64,000 nucleotides of DNA, taken from positions 1,141,240-1,205,239 of the forward strand of contig MU006231.1 in the NCBI GenBank assembly GCA_010093685.1, read 5' to 3'. Under the pieces are notes generated by a model. It saw only the letters and a program-made list of their open reading frames with translations, was not told where the DNA came from and did not search any database. Source of the DNA: Ophiobolus disseminans. Lineage: Eukaryota > Ascomycota > Dothideomycetes > Pleosporales > Phaeosphaeriaceae. This document shows, one piece after another, positions 43,596 through 53,715 of this stretch; positions within the stretch are counted from its first letter, which is position 1, and each line of letters begins with the position of its first letter. A program made the translations under genes and the position numbers.

Positions 43596-44063
43596 GGCGG
43601 ACAAACGGCAAGCAGCAATGGAGGCTATACACTCACACGGGAGGAGTTACTGAGAACCACAAACTTGAAGGCAAGAGAGTGGCGTCACATTGATCCAGAG
43701 ATCTGGGACGATGAGATAGAAGCCCCAGACGACAAGGTGGACGCAACTGCAGCAACAACGTACATCGCACGTGCGATCGCAGACTGCACAGACCGGCCCA
43801 CAGCAGACGCAGAGCTCTTTGATGAGTTCTGTCAGGACTTCAAAGGCTGGACTCAAGCTATGTTCGAGCGTGCGCATGCGACGTACGCTAAGGAACTGAA
43901 GCAGATCCTCCGCTTCAAAGGCGTCTACACTGGCTGTGTCAATATGCCGCCAAGCGAAGTTGTGGCTAAATTGCTGCGCAAAGAAGATTGTCCAAAGTGG
44001 CCAGATGACCAATTCCGATCTAATGCCTTTTGTAACGGTACGTGGAGAGGAGGATTGCGCTGA
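43567..44063 (+). pseudogene. Fragment of an unknown, possibly gag-like, open frame
   Basis: A plus frame is open from about 43567 to the stop at 44061 without a clear ATG at its head. It reads EWRHIDPEIWDDEIEAPDDK, later LFDEFCQDFKGWTQAMFERA and VVAKLLRKEDCPKWPDDQFR. The preceding 150 bp are open in another frame, so the gene looks frame-shifted. The compact alpha-helical, acidic character and the position at the edge of a transposon block suggest the start of a retrotransposon gag, but I do not recognise the family. Confidence 0.4.
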
Positions 44064-44389
44064 ATTGACTATCTGAGGTGGGCAGAGCTACATATGTAGA
44101 TAGCCGTACATGAGCTATTGATGGACTGAGAGGGAAGAGTGGGCGAACTGAGTGATGGATTGTGAGGCTACGAGGCTCAAAGGGAAGAGCAGAATGACGC
44201 TAGTCCAACCTGAGTGGAGCTAAGCCCTCACTGGCTTGGCACCTGCGAACACACCCCCTCTGCAATGAATGATGAGCCTTGGTGACTGAAAAGGAGAGAG
44301 GCTATGATACATGATAGGGTAAGCACCCCCGGAGTAGCACCCTCTAAAATATCACCCCCTAATTCAGCCTGTAGCTGTGGTTAGGTTAG
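44064..44389. other. Spacer before copia fragment, nothing recognised
   Basis: About 325 bp, with repeated CACCCCC and GGGAAGAG words. It may be the 3' end of a copia element (minus strand) but I find no clear LTR end. Confidence 0.35.
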
Positions 44390-44853
44390 GCCTACGCAGG
44401 CTAACCTGTCGGAGAAAGCGCTGGTGATTAACCTCATCCAGCGGCTTTGTGAGACCATCTGCGGCCATGTCCTTAGTACCCACGTGCTCAAGCACTAGGC
44501 ACCCATCTTTGACCTAATCCTTAATGTAGTAGTAGTAAATATTAACGTGTTTAGTGCGCTCATAGTGGCCCTCGCTTGCTACAAGCTAGATAGAGGGCTA
44601 GTTGTCGCTATAGAGCTTGATAGGACGAACGTCGTTGCTGTAGTAGCTAACCTGCTTCAGCAGGCGAGCAAGCTAGGTGGCTTCTTTAGCAGCGTAGGTA
44701 AGGCTAATATACTCTGCTTTAGTTGTAGAGGTTGTAACAAGCTTCTGCTTGCTTAATCTGTGACATATTGTGCTACTAGCAAACTTAAAGAGGTAGCTAG
44801 AAGTGGATTTGCGATCCTCCGCGTCTGCGAATAAGGCGTCGCTATACCGGTAC
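44390..44853 (-). mobile_element. Ty1/copia RNase H region, 3' fragment (copia-1, part A)
   Basis: Minus-strand translation with stop codons shows SDALFADAEDRKSTSSYLFK, then TTSTTKAEYISLTYAAKEAT, then ERTKHVNIYYYYIKD and GTKDMAADGLTKPLDEVN. These are the classic end of copia RNase H (STTEAEY..., KHIDI..HFI, DGLTKPL). It is cut at 44854 by the Fot1 element. The piece on the far side of that element continues it. Several TAG stops sit where Gln or Trp is expected. Confidence 0.85.
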
Positions 44854-45060
44854 TATGCTGACGCATCTCGTGCCCCGCCTCGTCTCATGCCCTACCAAAA
44901 CAACATGCTCACCACCACAAAATGAAGTTATTGCCAACGCTACAATAGATCTTTTAACAAGATTTTTTAGTGTTGTTACTTGTAACATGCTTGCGATAAC
45001 GTTGTATTATGTGTATTTAGTTAGACGTCGGATAGGGCGGCCTCGGGAGTTGATTTTTAG

Positions 45061-46168
45061 TAGGCTGGTAAATAGGTTCGGGGTACCCACCGCTGGGTAT
45101 AGGTTGGGTAGGGGTCGCACGGATCTTGGGTTGAGGCTGGGGTTGGGTCGCACGGGCTATGGGTAGAGGTTGGGTAGGGTTGTTTTAGGCTGGGTATAGG
45201 TTGGGATAGGGTCGCACGGACGATGGGCTGGGGTTGGGTTAGGGGTACCCAGCTAGGTTGTATAACGAGGTTGCAAACACCTTATTCTATAGTCAGGCTT
45301 TGCCGCTTTGCCTCCACTTGCCTCCACATTGTCCCTGTATTGGGCCCGCTTCAACCCCGCTTCGCATCCGGCCCAACTCCGGATCCTACAAGGAAGGGTG
45401 CATGTTTCATCAGGTGTATTTAGTCAAGCTAGTCCTGTAGATAGCTTAGTAGTTTTTTAATATCCTTTTGTACAAGGCCTATAGGCGTTGTTGGACAATC
45501 TAAGGTTTCTAAGTCTCTACGCACTTCTATATGCCTCTAAGTTAATTTATACCGCATTTAGATATCTTTGATCTTGCCTGCGCTGTTACAGGTTAAGTGC
45601 CGTTAAGTTAAGTGCTGTTGAATTTAGTGTAGGGTTTATGCACTAGGTTATCACGTCTTTTTATCACACCTTAGCCTACAGCATTACATGAACATGACGA
45701 AACTCTAAAACAATCAATATTTATGCATGCGCACCACGTCTACTTAATTGCTTATTTGTCTTAAGTTGTTCATCAAATAGTGTCAGCCTAATCTGTTTTC
45801 GAACTAGAAGCTGCCAACGCGAGGGTGTTGAGTCCCCGTATTCATCCCTATCCTTGTCCCTATCCTCGGCCCTATCCTCGGCCCTATCCTCGGCCCTATC
45901 CTCGGCCCTATCCTCGGCCCTATCCTCGGCCCTATCCTCGGCCCTATCCTCGCCCTTATCTTAAGAGCTCTACAAATAAAAAGTAGACTAATACATAACC
46001 TAACTGTGACCTAGTCCGTGCGACCTAACCCTAACCACAGGTTAGTGCGACTACAACCTAACCTATACCTATACTAGCGCAAAATATATAGGTTAGGGTT
46101 GGGTTATACCCGGGTCATCACGGGACTGAACCCAACCCTAACCCAACCTATACCTATTTACCAGCCTA
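45061..46168 (+). mobile_element. Non-autonomous hAT-like element A, 1,108 bp
   Basis: The ends are TAGGCTGGTAAATAGG and its complement CCTATTTACCAGCCTA, flanked by a perfect 8-bp duplication ATTTTTAG (45053-45060 and 46169-46176). An 8-bp duplication with TAGG ends is typical of hAT transposons. No transposase is seen. The subterminal regions are packed with GGTATAGGTTGGG and GGGTTAGGG words, possible transposase-binding repeats. It contains a 12-bp minisatellite of about 9 copies (around 45860-45955). It sits in the Fot1 element; its partner copy is inverted at 46578-48036. Confidence 0.82.
45850..45956 (+). repeat. 12-bp minisatellite in hAT-like element A
   Basis: Unit CTATCCTCGGCC, repeated roughly nine times head to tail with slight edge variation. 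The sister element (46578-48036) has only about five copies of the complementary unit, so copy number has changed since the two split. Confidence 0.85.
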
Positions 46169-46176
46169 ATTTTTAG

Positions 46177-46569
46177 TAGAGCAGCTAATGCAGTATTGGG
46201 CGACAACGTGACAACTTTAGAGCTACTAGAGCGTTTCTAACGCTTGGGCTTTGGCGTAGGCTTTGCTAAGGCTTTCCTCTTGCCTAATTAGGACGTTAGA
46301 GTAGTTTTTTTAGTGTTTCGAGCCGCTTTTTTAGCCGCCTAGGCAGCCACCTGTACCGCTTTCAGCTCTACCCGTACCACTTTAGCTCTCTCTCTCGCTA
46401 CACGTCGCTCCTCCTTCTCTTGCAGTTGAAGCTGCTTAGCAGCAAGTTAAAGCTCTCTTTTGTTAGCTTTTTAGAGCGCCTCTTGCTCCTCTTAGTGTTG
46501 CTTTTTAGCCTTACGCTCACGTGCTCAGTCAAACTTTAAGAGCGACTAGAAAGTTACACTACTATAGTA
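46177..46569 (-). pseudogene. Fot1 transposase C-terminal tail fragment between the two hAT copies
   Basis: The minus strand reads a Lys/Arg/Ala-rich tail (for example KAKKQH and AKVVRVELKAVQVAA), broken by stops. This matches the basic tail expected at the end of a Fot1 transposase, whose body continues at 48045-49480. It shows both hAT-like copies landed within the same Fot1 copy. Confidence 0.6.
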
Positions 46570-46641
46570 CTCTAGTTTAGGCTAGTAAATGGGTATAGGT
46601 TGGGTTAGGGTTAGGTTCAGTCACGTGATGACCCGGGTATG

Positions 46642-47031
46642 TGTAAGAGGTTAGACCTCTGCTATCCTCAGTGGAGTCACTTCGGTTCAATGAAAGAGCC
46701 TGGAACATCATGGAATGTCCTGGAACATCATGGAATGTCCTGGAACATCATGGAATGTCNNNNNNNNNNCCTGGAACATCATGGAATGTCCTGGAACATC
46801 ATGGAATGTCCTGGAACATCATGGAATGTCACAGAATGTCACAGAATGTCCGGGAACTAGCTAAAACAAGATATATTCTTCTAACAGCTGACAAATGCTG
46901 ATGTAAGTAGATACTTCCAGAAGCCAGCAGTCTGCTATAAAGTCAGCCTGCTCTCTGGCTCTAGATAGACTCCATCGAATTCATCACTGTTCTACCTAGC
47001 CTTTCTGCAGTCTTCTGCCTGGCCCCTTACA
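46642..47031 (+). mobile_element. Solo LTR of the same Ty3/gypsy family, with assembly gap
   Basis: It starts TGTAAGAGGTTAGACCTC and ends CTGGCCCCTTACA, like the LTRs at 53158 and 58534. A perfect 5-bp duplication GTATG flanks it (46637-46641 and 47032-47036), proving its own insertion followed by LTR-LTR recombination. It carries a 20-bp tandem repeat. Ten undetermined bases (46760-46769) lie inside that repeat, so copy number is unknown. It is less mutated than the full element: CCTGG is kept where the others have CCTAG. Confidence 0.88.
46700..46850 (+). repeat. 20-bp tandem repeat inside the LTR, broken by the gap
   Basis: The unit is TGGAACATCATGGAATGTCC, repeated at least six times around the run of N. 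The sister LTRs have about five (53210-53330) and four (58575-58680) mutated copies. It is an internal LTR VNTR rather than a CRISPR array: there are no spacers. Confidence 0.85.
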
Positions 47032-49096
47032 GTATGACCTAACCCCAACCCATATATTTTGCGCTAGTATGGGTATAGGTTAGGTTGTGGTCGCACTGAC
47101 CTATAGTTAGGGTTAGGTCGCACGGACTGGGTCACAGTTAGGTTATGTATTAGTCTACTTTTTATTTGTAGAGCTCTTAAGATAAGGGCGAGGATAGGGC
47201 CGAGGATAGGGCCGAGGATAGGGCTGAGGATAGGGACAAGGATAGGGATGAATACGGGGACTCAACACCCTCGCGTTGGCAGCTTCTAGTTCGAAAACAG
47301 ATTAGGCTGACACTATTTGATGAATAACTTAAGACAAATAAGCAATTAAGTAGACGTGGTGCGCGTGCATAAACATTGATTGTTTTAGAGTTTCGTCATG
47401 TTCATGTAATGCTGTAGGCTAAGGTGTGATAAAAAGACGTGATAACCCAGTGCATAAACCCCACACTGAATTCAACGGCACTTAACCTGTAACGGCGCAG
47501 GCAAGATCAAAGATATCCGAATGCGGTGTAAATCAACTCAGAGGCATACGGGAGTGCGTGGAGACTTAGAAACCTTAGATTGTCTAACAACGCCTATAGG
47601 CTTTGTACAAAAATGATATTAAAAAACTACTAAGCTATCTACAGGACTAGCTTGACTAAATACACCTGATGAAACATGCACCCTTCCTTGTAGGATCCGG
47701 AGGATCCAGAGGATCTGGAGTCGGGCCGGATGCGAAGCGGGGTTGAAGCGGACCCAATACAGGGACAATGTGGAGGCAAGTGGAGGCAAAGCGGCAAAGC
47801 CTAACTATAGAATAAGGTGTTTGCAACCTTGTTACACAACCTAGCTGGGTACCCCTAACCTAACCCTAGCCTATCGTCCGTGCGACCCTATCCCAACCTA
47901 TACCCAGCCTGAAATAACCCTACCCAACCTCTACCCATAGCCCGTGCGACCCAACCCCAGCCTCAACCCAAGATCCGTGCGACCCCTACCTAACCTATAC
48001 CCAGCGGTGGGTACCCCGAACCTATTTACCAGCCTACTCTAGTTTAAGCGGCTAGCTAGCTGCTTTGCGGCTCTTTTTGGCTTTAAGAGCGTCTCTTAAA
48101 CTACTATTCTCGTGTCGCACAAGCTTATTTGTAACCTAGAGGTAGTGCAGCGTTTAGGATAGCTTATAAGACTCCTCTGTCGTTGTGTCCTTCACTGCAG
48201 CCCGTATGAGTCGCTCTATCTGTCGCTAGTCGTCGGGTAGGACCGTACGAGGTTCTCTCCCACCCCTATTGTCCTGTCTTCTAAAGCGTTTAAGTATAAC
48301 GTTAGCGTCAGGGGGGCATATATTAGTGGCTTTAAACGCCTTAAGGGTAAGGTTAGACGTGAACGTAGACACCTAGGCTCTCTAGAACAGTAGGAAGAAG
48401 TCGCCCTTCTAGATAGAGAGCAGCCCTTAGGTGTTGTACAGATAATCTAAGAGGTAGGTAGAGTAACTAGTGCTAAGAGGCCCAAAGCAGACGATATCGA
48501 GAGGCTGCAAAGTGTAAGTAGAATGAGGTAGAAACACCGCTAATAGTATACAGTTACGCTCGCAGTACTTAATAAAATCCATCGTAACGTAGCTCCTATA
48601 GCCGTTAAGTATAAGAAGACGCTAGTCTCTCTGCAGCTGTGCTTTCTGCTTTGTTTTGCGGTCGAATACCCTATGTAACTACGCTAATCCTACCTTATTA
48701 TTAGTCTATCTAGTAGGTAAGGAGCTTACAAAAACGTCGTGTTCTTTAGTATCAATAGCGTCTACCTATAAGGGTTGTAGGGTACTGTTTGCAGAGGAGT
48801 AGATAAGAGAGAGTAGCAGCATCGTTCTATCTGCGCAAATAGCTGCTACTACTGTTATCTACTCTCGAGAGCTGTCTTAGAGTGATGCCTAAGCTTTTTT
48901 TTTGCTCCTATAGAGCCCTACTAAACACCCGTTTTAAACGACTAGTAATGCCGATTATAAAGCCCTTCTCGTCTATATTGTACACTTTATAAGGCTGTAC
49001 GTTGTACTAAAGGGTCTTGCTATATAGCAGCTTAAAGTATAACTCGTACTTGTAATAGGAATTGGCGTAGTAGCGTACAACGTCTATACTAGTGCT

Positions 49097-49318
49097 CTAT
49101 TTGCAGATAAGATAGGTGCAGTTCCGGCAGATAAAGCGATTAACCCAACACTTAGAGACGGGTGATTTCGATATATTGCAGGCGAAATTTCGTATCATAG
49201 CTCTCGTAGGAGGTAGCCCACGAGCTGTAAGGTCTCTAATATAACGTATGAGTGCCTGCTCTTGTTGTAGGCTAAGTTTCTGCTGCGTAGCGTACCTATC
49301 TTGTTTTAAGCTTGCCAC
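49097..49318 (-). pseudogene. Fot1 transposase N-terminal part (HTH)
   Basis: The longest uninterrupted transposase piece, about 73 codons on the minus strand: LSLQQEQALIRYIRDLTARG, PPTRAMIRNFACNIS and VNRFICRNC. This is the CENP-B/Tc5 DNA-binding domain shared by pogo-type transposases. The following DDE region (to about 48060) has many TAG stops, and the second catalytic Asp position reads Asn, so it is not active. Confidence 0.8.
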
Positions 49319-49542
49319 GCCTCTCTACTGCCGCCCTAGAGTTAAGCGGTTAAAGCTATACTTTTTAGCAATTGCCTTTAACGTAGAACGTTCTCCTAGT
49401 TCTTGCGATTCTAAATCTGCAATTGCATCGTTAATCGGAGCTATAGTGGTTGAGAAAACGCGTGTTAAAAAAGGTTAAGATAGACGTATTCTAGTGTTAG
49501 GCGGGGCACAAGGTAAGGTGGGCCACAAGATGCGTTAGCATA

Positions 49543-49655
49543 GTAGGCGTGCAGGCTAAAGCTTGTAGCCTTTAAGTACGCGTCTATAGTAGTAGAGGAG
49601 TGAGCAGTAAAGCTTATAACAAGGTCTTTAGTGCTATATAGATAGTCTAGCACTT
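49543..49655 (-). mobile_element. Copia-1, part B (other half of the split RNase H)
   Basis: The minus strand reads VLDYLYSTKDLVIS, then DAYLKATSFSLHAY, and runs into the TA at the Fot1 border. With part A it continues in frame to SDALFADAEDRKSTS. The break is exactly at the TA duplicated by the Fot1 insertion. It is cut at 49656 by another LTR. Confidence 0.8.
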
Positions 49656-49851
49656 TGTTAGATTAATGAGGTATTGAAACCTAATAATAGATTAGATGAA
49701 TTAATAATAATGTGTTGTATTCTAGTGTTCTCCAGTTAAGTGCGGAGTTTAACTAGGTATTAGATCTAGTACTAGTGTGCTAAGGCGCTTGTGCCGGCCT
49801 CTCCTGTTTCTTTTAGTGTTAGTAGCCTCACAGCACCCCTAATATCTAACA
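49656..49851 (-). mobile_element. Copia-2 3' LTR
   Basis: On the minus strand it begins TGTTAGATATTAGGGGTGC and ends CTCATTAATCTAACA, about 196 bp, preceded on that strand by a purine tract (AAGCTAAGAGGG). It abuts copia-1 at 49655. The paired LTR on the far side was not found within the window, so this element appears truncated at its 5' end. Confidence 0.7.
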
Positions 49852-52240
49852 CACCCTCTTAGCTTGGATGTATTTTGCAAGCTAGTAACCTTAGGTAATA
49901 TTAAGGTCCTTAAGTTTTGCTTAAAGTTCTTCTAATAGTGCCTCCTTAGTCACCTTGTATAGTAATACCTTAACTAATCTAACTTAATAAAGGAAGTTTG
50001 GCCACTTGTTGCCTAGCAACACCTTAGTGAAGCCATCCGCTATTATTTCTAATAATTAAATGTATTCTATAGTAATCTTTCCACTTGCAACCTTCTGTCT
50101 TATCAAGTGGTTATAGATGTCTACATACCTAAGCTTTGTTTAAAGCTTTAATATCTCTTTTGTAACTAGTCTAATAGTCTACATATTGTTGCAATGAATT
50201 GTGATTGTGTTAGATAGAAGCTGGATTTAGAGCTCTTTGAGTAGGCGTGATGTAAAGAGAGCTTCCTTAGCTACTTAGAATAGGGCTAGGAGTTCTGCCT
50301 TAGTGGTGGATGTAGTGACAGTGTATTGCTTGCTAGCTCTCTAGGCAATAAGGCTATTAAAGAGCTTAATTGCATAGCCTTACGTGCTTTTCCTGTCTTG
50401 TGTGTTGTCTGCAAATAATGCATTACTAGCTACTTAAAGGGTGTCTCCTTCTCTAAGCTAAAGTGCTAGCTACCTTGTGTCTAATAGGTATAGAAGAACG
50501 CGGTCTGCGGCATCATAATGCTCTTAGGAGGGATTTGAGAGGAAGCGTGCTAAGCGTGAGGTAGCAAAAGCAATGTCTAGTCTAGTAGTGACTGCAGCAA
50601 AGAGTAGTGACCTAATTTTGCGTTGGTATCTGTTGATCTTAGCAGGTGTTAACAGTGAGTTTAAGGGCTTAAGTTTAATAGAACTTATAGGTGTATCATA
50701 GCGTAGCTTATGCTTATCTACTAGCCTGTAGATTTTGTCTACATAGGCAACTTGTGAGAGATAGATAAGTCCGGCTATTCTATCTCTAATCACCTCTACT
50801 TCTAGGAACTACTAGAGATCTTCTCCTCTACTTATAGTATACTTGTCCTATAGGAGTTAGATAGCTTATTGTGCTTCCTTAGTCTTGTGTTTGGCATAGG
50901 CTAGGATAATGTTATCTACATAAAAGAAGATAATTGTAAGGGGTTGAACCTTAAAAAGGAAATAGGCACGACTACATGCACTAGCCCCGGCCAAAAGGCA
51001 GGCACAAGTTGAATCAACGGTGTTCAACTTGCGTAGTCGATATTTATACAGCATGAAGACATGTGAGGCGTGACTGCGCCGCTCTTAAACCCACTAGTGG
51101 GTCCTGTATAGGTCTAACCCATCACAATAATAATGCTGTCCTTAATTATGCAGCAAGGCTCGTAAGGGACGCGTGTAAAGCTAAGGTCTTTAAGGGTTGT
51201 TATAAACTCCTTCTACTAGAGCATAGGTAAGAGGCGCAATCTATACAAGGCCTTCTAAACCTTAAGGATAATACCTATCTTCTAGTATCCTTTAGGCATC
51301 CTTATGTAGATTTCCCTGTCTATAGTGGCATAAACAAATGCGTTTGTAATGTTATATTGCTTGAGTTCTAGGTTGTGCTTAGCTGCAATTGCTATAAGCA
51401 TGCGAAATGATCTGCTAGCTAGGGTAGCTGCATAGGTGTCTTAGGAAGAGATCTGTCTCTGTTAGTCTCCTCTAACTACAAGGCGCGCCTTGCACTTAAT
51501 GAATTGATAATCCTTATTAAACTTGTAGGTGTATACCTACATGCAGTCTAGGACCTAGTAACCTGTTAGTCTGATTGAGGCATGGGATACTTCTCTCTAT
51601 GATTCTATCTTTTAATAGCTTGCTAAATAGTCGCGTTCTGCTTCTTTAAACAGCTCTCCTATTAAGTGTTCTTTAAGCTTAGTCTTATAAGTTAGTAGAG
51701 GTGGGAGCTAACTACGGTGTAGCTTAATACCTAAGGCAAGCAGCCTCTTTACCTTAGCCTTGTTAACCACTTCTCCTTTATGTTAGCTAACATGTCTAGC
51801 CTAAGTTCCTGCTATAAAGGCAGCTGCCTATAGAACAGTCTTAGATAAGCATAACTGCGTCAATCCTGTTGCCTTGCTTAGGGTTAACAATGTAGCCAGC
51901 AATGCAGTAGGTAGTAGTAGTGATAGTGGAGGTGTTGGGTATATGCCCATAATCTTTCTCCCTATAATTTTCCTCTCTTAGTAATAGCTAGGTAGATTAG
52001 TCTCTTCTTAAGCTGTTAAGTCTTTAGTAGTGTTATCTTCAAAGAATAATTTAACCTCTAGATTAGTTTATAGTGTTAGAAGCTCTATAGTCTTAACATA
52101 GGTTGCAATCTCTTCTAGTGTACTGTGCATAAGGTTGTCTATTAGGTCCTTAGTTTTGCTATTAAATACTAAGTGCTTATTAAACACAACATTACGTGTG
52201 CTGATAACTGTAAGAATGTAAGCTTCGATAAGGTATTTCC
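49852..52240 (-). mobile_element. Ty1/copia element, minus strand, stop-riddled (copia-2)
   Basis: Minus-strand pieces in order from the right: integrase-end-like SAR/STRNVVFNKHLVFN (about 52190); RT pieces with FFYVDNIILAYAKH (about 50930); DRIAGLIYLSQVAYVDKIYR and SLLFAAVTTRLDIAFATSRL (50524-50793); then RNase H with TTSTTKAELLAL (about 50290). The order RT then RNase H is that of copia. Stop codons are frequent and mostly TAG. The 5' end is lost or replaced near 52240, where another LTR-like sequence starts. Confidence 0.8.
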
Positions 52241-52250
52241 TTATTAGGAA

Positions 52251-52630
52251 ATGTCACGTGACTAATCACGTGACTTGCCTAATCTAGTAATAGCTGTAAA
52301 TGCTACATATATCATGCCTATTAGGCTGTTACTATCTATAGTAGCAACGCGTAATCTATTATATTATAATTGCGTAATCCATCACATTATAATGTACAAT
52401 CTATCTGTACGCGTAATCTATTACATCGGATTACGCATATAGAGTGCTCTAGAACTAGATTGTATTTATAAGCAAAGAACCTTCTAGAGCTACTCTACAA
52501 TGTATATAGACTCTCTTCTCTCTCTCTACAGCTTAGTGTCTAACTATTAATCTTGTAACTAGTATATACATTTTATATTACTAGTATCTTCTCTACTCTT
52601 TACCCTACTTCCGTTGCGGCTATTACGTTA
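52251..52630. repeat. LTR-like repeat, family unknown
   Basis: It begins near TGTCACGTGACTAATCACG and contains a TATTTATAAGC element and a pyrimidine-rich TCTCTTCTCTCTCTCT run, then ends near GCGGCTATTACGTTATCA. The CACGTGA palindrome at the start is common in fungal LTRs. I did not find a second copy or a clear duplication, so the boundaries are uncertain. Confidence 0.45.
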
Positions 52631-53157
52631 TCAGCACGTGATAGTAGCCTCCTACTAGAAGAGGAATAGCCTGTTTCTACATACAGGCTACAATCCACGC
52701 CTCCTCTTGACAAATCTAAGCTTTTATAGCTGCAAAGGCAGGAACAAGCTCCTTAAGGTAGTCGAAGGCGCGGACTTAGCAAGCCTAGATCTTAGGTTCG
52801 GCGAGGACAACGTCCTTATCTGCGTCGTCACCTAGCTTAGTTATGCGCTAACTAGTTTTGCAGTGCGCGGACTCGATTAACCACTAGAAGATGTTAACGG
52901 CACGACGAAAGTGCGCAGGGACCTATCGGGAAACCATTAAGTTAGCGTCGCTACGACGTAGGGCCTAGTTAGATCTTACCTCTCTACACTAGCCCTTGTA
53001 GCTGTCGCTATACAGCTTGCAGACGCTAAAGTTGCCCTTGCGCTAGTAGATGCTACCTTGCATAATAGACTTAATAAAGTCCCTAAGAGTGCCCTTAGGG
53101 AACTTAGAGCCGTTAGACGTCACAGCAACAAGGCAGGACTAGCACTAAAACCTTACA
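52631..53157. other. Unidentified transposon-like spacer left of the gypsy element
   Basis: About 530 bp between the LTR-like repeat and the gypsy element. It is the left half of the sequence that the gypsy element interrupted; the right half continues at 58858 after the duplicated TTACA. No readable protein domain is seen. Confidence 0.4.
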
Positions 53158-53496
53158 TGTAAGAGGTTAGACCTCTATTGTCCTTAGTGAATACACTTTG
53201 GTTCATTAGAACATCATAGAACGTCATAGAATGTCCTAGAACGTCATGGAATGTCCTAGAACGTCATGGAATGTCCTAGAACGTTATGGAATGTCCTAGA
53301 ATGTCATGGAATGTCCTGGAACTAGCCAGAACAAGATATATTCTTCTAACAGCTGACAAATGCTGATGTATGTGGAAACTTCCAGAAGCCAGCAGTCTGC
53401 TATAAAGTCAGCCTGCTCTCTGGCTCTAGATAGACTCTATCGAATTCATCTTTGTTCAACCTAGCCTTCCTGCTGTCTTTAGCCTGGCCCCTTACA
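53158..53496 (+). repeat. 5' LTR of the gypsy element
   Basis: TGTAAGAGGTTAGACCTCTA... to CTGGCCCCTTACA... in the form TG...CA. It holds about five copies of the 20-bp unit and a TCTCTGGCTCTAGATAGAC segment near its end. Confidence 0.9.
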
Positions 53497-53715
53497 TTTG
53501 AATTCGATTAACCACTTGAGTAGCTGGTGTGGCCATCCCCTAGTGCTCTACAACGGAATTGCGAGAGCAATACAACGGAATTATTAGATATCAACGGAAT
53601 TATTGGACATCAACGGAATCATTAGACATCAACGGAATCATTGGACACCAACGGAGCCACTAGGCAACAACGGAAATATTAATAATCACTGGAATCACTG
53701 GAATCACCAGACACA

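Larger units (their letters stand above)
46578..48036 (-). mobile_element. Non-autonomous hAT-like element C, inverted copy, carrying a solo LTR
   Basis: The ends are TAGGCTAGTAAATGGG and CCTATTTACCAGCCTA, flanked by the perfect 8-bp duplication CTCTAGTT (46570-46577 and 48037-48044). This fits the hAT target pattern. It is an inverted relative of element A: the outer 1 kb of each pairs with the other, including GTCGCACGG... blocks and a long shared stretch at 45260-45850 versus 47240-47820. A gypsy solo LTR (46642-47031) splits it. Without the LTR it would be about 1.06 kb. The minisatellite near 47183-47250 has about five units. Confidence 0.82.
44856..49540 (-). mobile_element. Fot1/pogo-type DNA transposon with nested insertions
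   Basis: The ends are imperfect inverted repeats: TGCTGACGCATCTCGTGCCC at 44856 and the complement of ...CACAAGATGCGTTAGCA ending at 49540. TA dinucleotides flank both sides, as expected for Tc1/mariner-type insertion. Removing the two hAT-like insertions and their duplications leaves about 2.1 kb, a normal Fot1 size. The minus strand codes for a decayed transposase with Tc5-type HTH motifs (QQEQALIRYIRDLTARGLPP, 49097-49318) and the DDE start NIDEKGFIIG near 48970. LLILNGYRSYV and LDIVCFGPLSTSY also fit the catalytic core. It lies inside a copia RNase H. Confidence 0.85.

Noticed and set aside
46690..46850. CRISPR-like array of a 20-bp repeat
   Set aside because: Units are head to tail without spacers, and they lie inside LTRs of a fungal retrotransposon in three places.
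45060..48040. Telomeric repeats (GGGTTAGGG words)
   Set aside because: The words are scattered and mixed with GGTATAGGTTGGG, lie inside two hAT-like elements with target duplications, and never form a tandem TTAGGG array.
52251..52630. Assigning LTR ends by the TGATAAC...GTTATCA match near 52196-52630
   Set aside because: The left TGATAAC lies inside readable copia coding sequence (STRNVVFNKH) and no flanking duplication was found.
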